Assembly: GCA_027073945.1 (NCBI GenBank)
Contig: JALTEL010000186.1
Coordinates: 1-9,467 of the forward strand
Direction of reading: 5' to 3'
Origin: Caldifarciminota bacterium
GTDB taxonomy: Bacteria; WOR-3; Hydrothermia; UBA1063; CAJXJZ01
DNA length: 9,467 bases
The notes under the pieces are model-generated. The model had not been told where the DNA came from and did not search any database. It saw only the letters and a program-made list of their open reading frames with translations. Of this stretch, positions 7,210-9,467 are shown in pieces (the stretch's first letter is position 1; every line of letters begins with the position of its first letter). A program made the position numbers and the translations under genes.

Positions 7210-8376
7210 CTTTCTTAAAGTGGCATATGTGACAATGAGTGAAGCAATAACCTGTGCGAGGCTTATGTAATCTTTCCACCATTTCATTGCTGCGGATTCG
7301 ACATATATAATGTCACCATTCTCAATGGGCGTTGTGCCGTGAACTCTTATTTTTTTAAACCCTCTGTATATAAATATTTTTCCTGCGTCTATACTTTTAC
7401 CTCCTGCCCTTGAGAGGTAGAAGCTGAAATTACTTCCAGGTGCATATTCGTATATACCAGGGTTTTTAACCTCTCCTGCCACAGCTATGCCATTAAAGAG
7501 AGGGAACACATATACAGTATCACCCGGGTATACAAAACTATCCGTATCCGTGTATTGTATCCGCCCGTTTCTTTTAACATAGAAATTTGGAGCTATGTAC
7601 TTGATTCCATTTTTTCGCAGGCAGTCCACTATTCTCAAGGAATCAACATTGAAAACGGCTCTGCTGGACGCATATAATCGGAAAGACGGCAGGTTTGTTA
7701 TTGTATCGATAGGATATACATTTACTTTAGGGCTGGATAGAGGGAAATAAATACCGCCTTCAATCCAGCACATCTTTCCATGCATGGTTGGCACCACAAT
7801 CCTGTCAATACCAGCACAAACTCTATTTAATCTGTTATTTTGGAGTTTTTTATAAGAGCTGATGTCTATGATGTTCGTATCAGTACCGGATATCAATACC
7901 ATGGAATCTGTAAGAGCTTCGGGCAGAATACCTCCGGACAGAATTATCAGGTCGCTGAGCCTGTAATTGGCTTTTATAATATAATTCCCTGGATTGTAAA
8001 CCCCTCCTTCAATGTCAATGCTCATATCTCTTGCGCCGTAAAGTTCAACGTCAATACGTTTGTAATCCTTATAAAATTCTGAGTATATTGACCTTATACT
8101 GTCTCTTAATCTGGACAATGAAAGTTCGCTTACAGGATAAAAACCAAGTATGCCAGAGCCTTTGAAAGTGCTGTCGTGAGGAATGGGCGCAAAAGGAAGG
8201 GGTGCAAACAGAGGCATTTTTCCCTCAAAATCTATTTGTGTTTTAAAACCCGTGCCCTGATTATTGAAAGATACAAATAAACTATCGCCAGGACCGACTA
8301 TATACAGATCCGGGTTAAATTTCATAGGTGAGTTACCTAAAAGCAACAGATTTAAAAATAAGGCAATTTTAACCAT
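7201..8376 (-). CDS. SLBB-domain polysaccharide export (Wza-like) protein
   Basis: A 391-residue exported protein with the layout of outer-membrane polysaccharide export factors. A hydrophobic signal sequence (residues 1-16) is followed by the Poly_export signature YIVGPGDSLFVSF at 25-37. Beta-grasp SLBB units follow: about 120-165 (IEGGVYNPGNY, then LSDLIILSGGI), a more diverged one about 203-290 (IEGGIYFPLS, ending YPGDTVYVFP), and about 297-360 (VAGEVKNPGIYEY, ending ENGDIIYVE). The C-terminus is a hydrophobic or amphipathic helix (about 366-388) bounded by Trp/Lys and Arg/Lys, reminiscent of the helix by which Wza crosses the outer membrane. No lipobox cysteine follows the signal sequence, unlike Wza. 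It starts 8 nt inside ispG with a strong Shine-Dalgarno, and converges on the deacetylase. It probably serves capsule or exopolysaccharide export; no Wzc-like partner is in view. Confidence 0.93.
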   Translation of the reverse strand: MVKIALFLNLLLLGNSPMKFNPDLYIVGPGDSLFVSFNNQGTGFKTQIDFEGKMPLFAPLPFAPIPHDSTFKGSGILGFYPVSELSLSRLRDSIRSIYSEFYKDYKRIDVELYGARDMSIDIEGGVYNPGNYIIKANYRLSDLIILSGGILPEALTDSMVLISGTDTNIIDISSYKKLQNNRLNRVCAGIDRIVVPTMHGKMCWIEGGIYFPLSSPKVNVYPIDTITNLPSFRLYASSRAVFNVDSLRIVDCLRKNGIKYIAPNFYVKRNGRIQYTDTDSFVYPGDTVYVFPLFNGIAVAGEVKNPGIYEYAPGSNFSFYLSRAGGKSIDAGKIFIYRGFKKIRVHGTTPIENGDIIYVESAAMKWWKDYISLAQVIASLIVTYATLRKLY

Positions 8377-9445
8377 TATACTGCTCCTTTAATTTGTTAA
8401 GTTCTTTTCTCAATTCTTCGACTATTCTACTCTCCTCTACTCTCCTTATGGGCTTACCCTGTCTGAAAATAAGACCATAACCCGGTTCGGCTGCAACACC
8501 TAAATCTGCTTCCCTTGCTTCTCCCGGGCCATTGACCTCGCACCCCATAACAGCAACTTTGACAGGGATTGCAAATTCTCTGAGCATCAGCTCAACCTTC
8601 CGGGCAAGTTCAATTAAATTTACCCTGGTTCGTGCACATGTTGGACATGAAATAAGAATCGGGCCGTTGTACCGTATACCAAGAGATTTGAGAATTTCCC
8701 ATGCCACTTCCACCTCTTTTACAGGGTCATCTGTTAGAGAAACTCTTATGGTGTCCCCTATGTTGTTGTAAAGCAGGTACCCTATTGCAATTGATGATTT
8801 CACAGTACCGGGTAAAAACGTCCCTGCCTCAGTGACACCTATATGCAGAGGTAAATCAATATTTTTGTTAAGTAATTCGTAAATCTCAATGGTATCACGA
8901 ACAGAACTGGATTTTGCAGAAACAACGATATCAAAAAATCCAAGGCTTTTTATATAATTTATCCATTTCATGGCACTTTCAAGCATTGCCATTGGGGTGG
9001 GCCCTTTGTATTTATCTATTAACTTTATTTCAAGAGAGCCTGAATTGACACCGATTCTTATGGATTTTTTATTTAACTTTGCAGCTTCAACTATGTCTTT
9101 TACATGCTCTTTTGAGCCAATGTTGCCGGGATTAATCCGAACTTTGTCTGCACCTTCCTCTATTGCATTAATTGCAAGCATGTAATTGAAATGTATATCA
9201 GCTACAAAAGCTGTGTTTGGAAAATCTTTTCTGATTACTTTAAAGGCATTTAAGCTTTTTTTGTCAGGAATAGCCAGGCGTACTATTTCACATCCTGCAT
9301 CTGTAAGTGATTGGATCTGTTCTTCTGTCTTCTGAATATTTACCGTTTTTGTGGAAGTCATGGACTGCACTCTTATCGGGTTGTTCCCGCCTATGCCAAT
9401 ACTTCCTACCATAACTTCTCTTTTTTTAGTTTTATCATTCTGCAT
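8369..9445 (-). CDS. ispG: 4-hydroxy-3-methylbut-2-enyl diphosphate synthase (IspG/GcpE)
   Basis: A 358-residue cytoplasmic iron-sulfur enzyme of the MEP isoprenoid pathway that converts 2-C-methyl-D-erythritol 2,4-cyclodiphosphate to HMBPP. The N-terminal TIM barrel shows IRVQSMTSTKT (24-34), VRLAIP (55-60), DIHFNY (83-88) and RINPGNIG (103-110). The C-terminal reductase-like domain holds the [4Fe-4S] ligands Cys267 and Cys270 (SCPTCARTRVNL) and Cys302 (GCEVNGPGEA), with Glu309 in the same block, matching the positions known in the E. coli enzyme. The length is that of the short bacterial form without the plant/Chlamydia insert. The start ATG at 9445 has no Shine-Dalgarno but follows two TATAAT hexamers. 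The stop overlaps the SLBB gene start by 8 nt, so the two are co-transcribed. Its product feeds the prenyl diphosphate pool on which the UbiA enzyme in this window would draw. Confidence 0.98.
   Translation of the reverse strand: MQNDKTKKREVMVGSIGIGGNNPIRVQSMTSTKTVNIQKTEEQIQSLTDAGCEIVRLAIPDKKSLNAFKVIRKDFPNTAFVADIHFNYMLAINAIEEGADKVRINPGNIGSKEHVKDIVEAAKLNKKSIRIGVNSGSLEIKLIDKYKGPTPMAMLESAMKWINYIKSLGFFDIVVSAKSSSVRDTIEIYELLNKNIDLPLHIGVTEAGTFLPGTVKSSIAIGYLLYNNIGDTIRVSLTDDPVKEVEVAWEILKSLGIRYNGPILISCPTCARTRVNLIELARKVELMLREFAIPVKVAVMGCEVNGPGEAREADLGVAAEPGYGLIFRQGKPIRRVEESRIVEELRKELNKLKEQYNG
8384..8390 (-). promoter_or_regulatory. Strong Shine-Dalgarno site of the SLBB gene
   Basis: AAAGGAG on the minus strand, 7 nt before the ATG at 8376 and inside the 3' end of ispG. 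It fixes the SLBB start and shows that this genome uses canonical Shine-Dalgarno initiation inside operons, in contrast to the operon-head genes here. Confidence 0.8.
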
Positions 9446-9458
9446 ATTATAAATTATA
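9446..9458 (-). promoter_or_regulatory. Putative -10 element(s) of the ispG-SLBB operon
   Basis: Two TATAAT hexamers on the minus strand, at 9458-9453 and 9451-9446. Seven bases separate the first one from the ATG at 9445, so a start site at the A of the ATG is expected. Any -35 element would lie beyond the right edge, so the promoter is only half visible. Confidence 0.4.
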
Positions 9459-9467
9459 AAGTGCCTT

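Noticed and set aside
1..9467. Search for tRNA, rRNA, CRISPR array, insertion sequence or defence genes
   Set aside because: No regularly spaced repeats, transposase, terminal inverted repeats or tRNA-like arm signatures were seen by eye; nearly all bases are accounted for by seven ordinary genes.

Overview
AT-rich bacterial DNA with ordinary Gram-negative-type gene content and standard stop codon use. It encodes the MEP-pathway enzyme IspG, a bacterial-type AspRS with a GAD insertion, a Wza-like SLBB export protein and exported DUF3857/transglutaminase proteins. That mix fits the FCB superphylum or a neighbouring candidate phylum (for example WOR-3/Stahlbacteria or Cloacimonadota-like). This placement is inference, as no rRNA or phylogenetic marker alignment is available here.

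Layout. (A) 1-6149, minus strand: a compact operon read right to left, UbiA-family prenyltransferase -> aspS -> DUF3857/transglutaminase protein -> a second DUF3857 protein that runs off the left edge. Junctions are very tight: 1 nt between ubiA and aspS, an 11-nt overlap between aspS and the transglutaminase, and a 4-nt ATGA overlap to the last gene. (B) 6150-6432: a divergent intergenic region carrying one promoter-like signal on each strand. (C) 6433-7209, plus strand: one polysaccharide deacetylase gene, the only plus-strand gene. (D) 7201-9445, minus strand: ispG -> SLBB polysaccharide-export protein, overlapping by 8 nt. The SLBB gene converges on the deacetylase with a 9-nt tail overlap.

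How the parts may fit together. IspG makes the precursor of isoprenyl diphosphates, the donor class used by UbiA enzymes. The SLBB protein and the deacetylase both suit an extracellular or surface polysaccharide. The two DUF3857 proteins carry signal peptides and are likely exported. AspRS is housekeeping.

The most notable points are these. The left 1.6 kb is a 546-codon open frame on the minus strand with no stop before the window edge. It encodes a DUF3857 protein whose transglutaminase-like region appears to have lost Cys, His and Asp, directly downstream of a paralogue that keeps all three. All three operon-head genes (ispG, ubiA, deacetylase) have a -10 hexamer whose expected start site falls on the A of an ATG, without a Shine-Dalgarno sequence, which suggests leaderless mRNAs. 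I saw no mobile element, CRISPR array, tRNA or rRNA, and nothing I would call a wholly new system.
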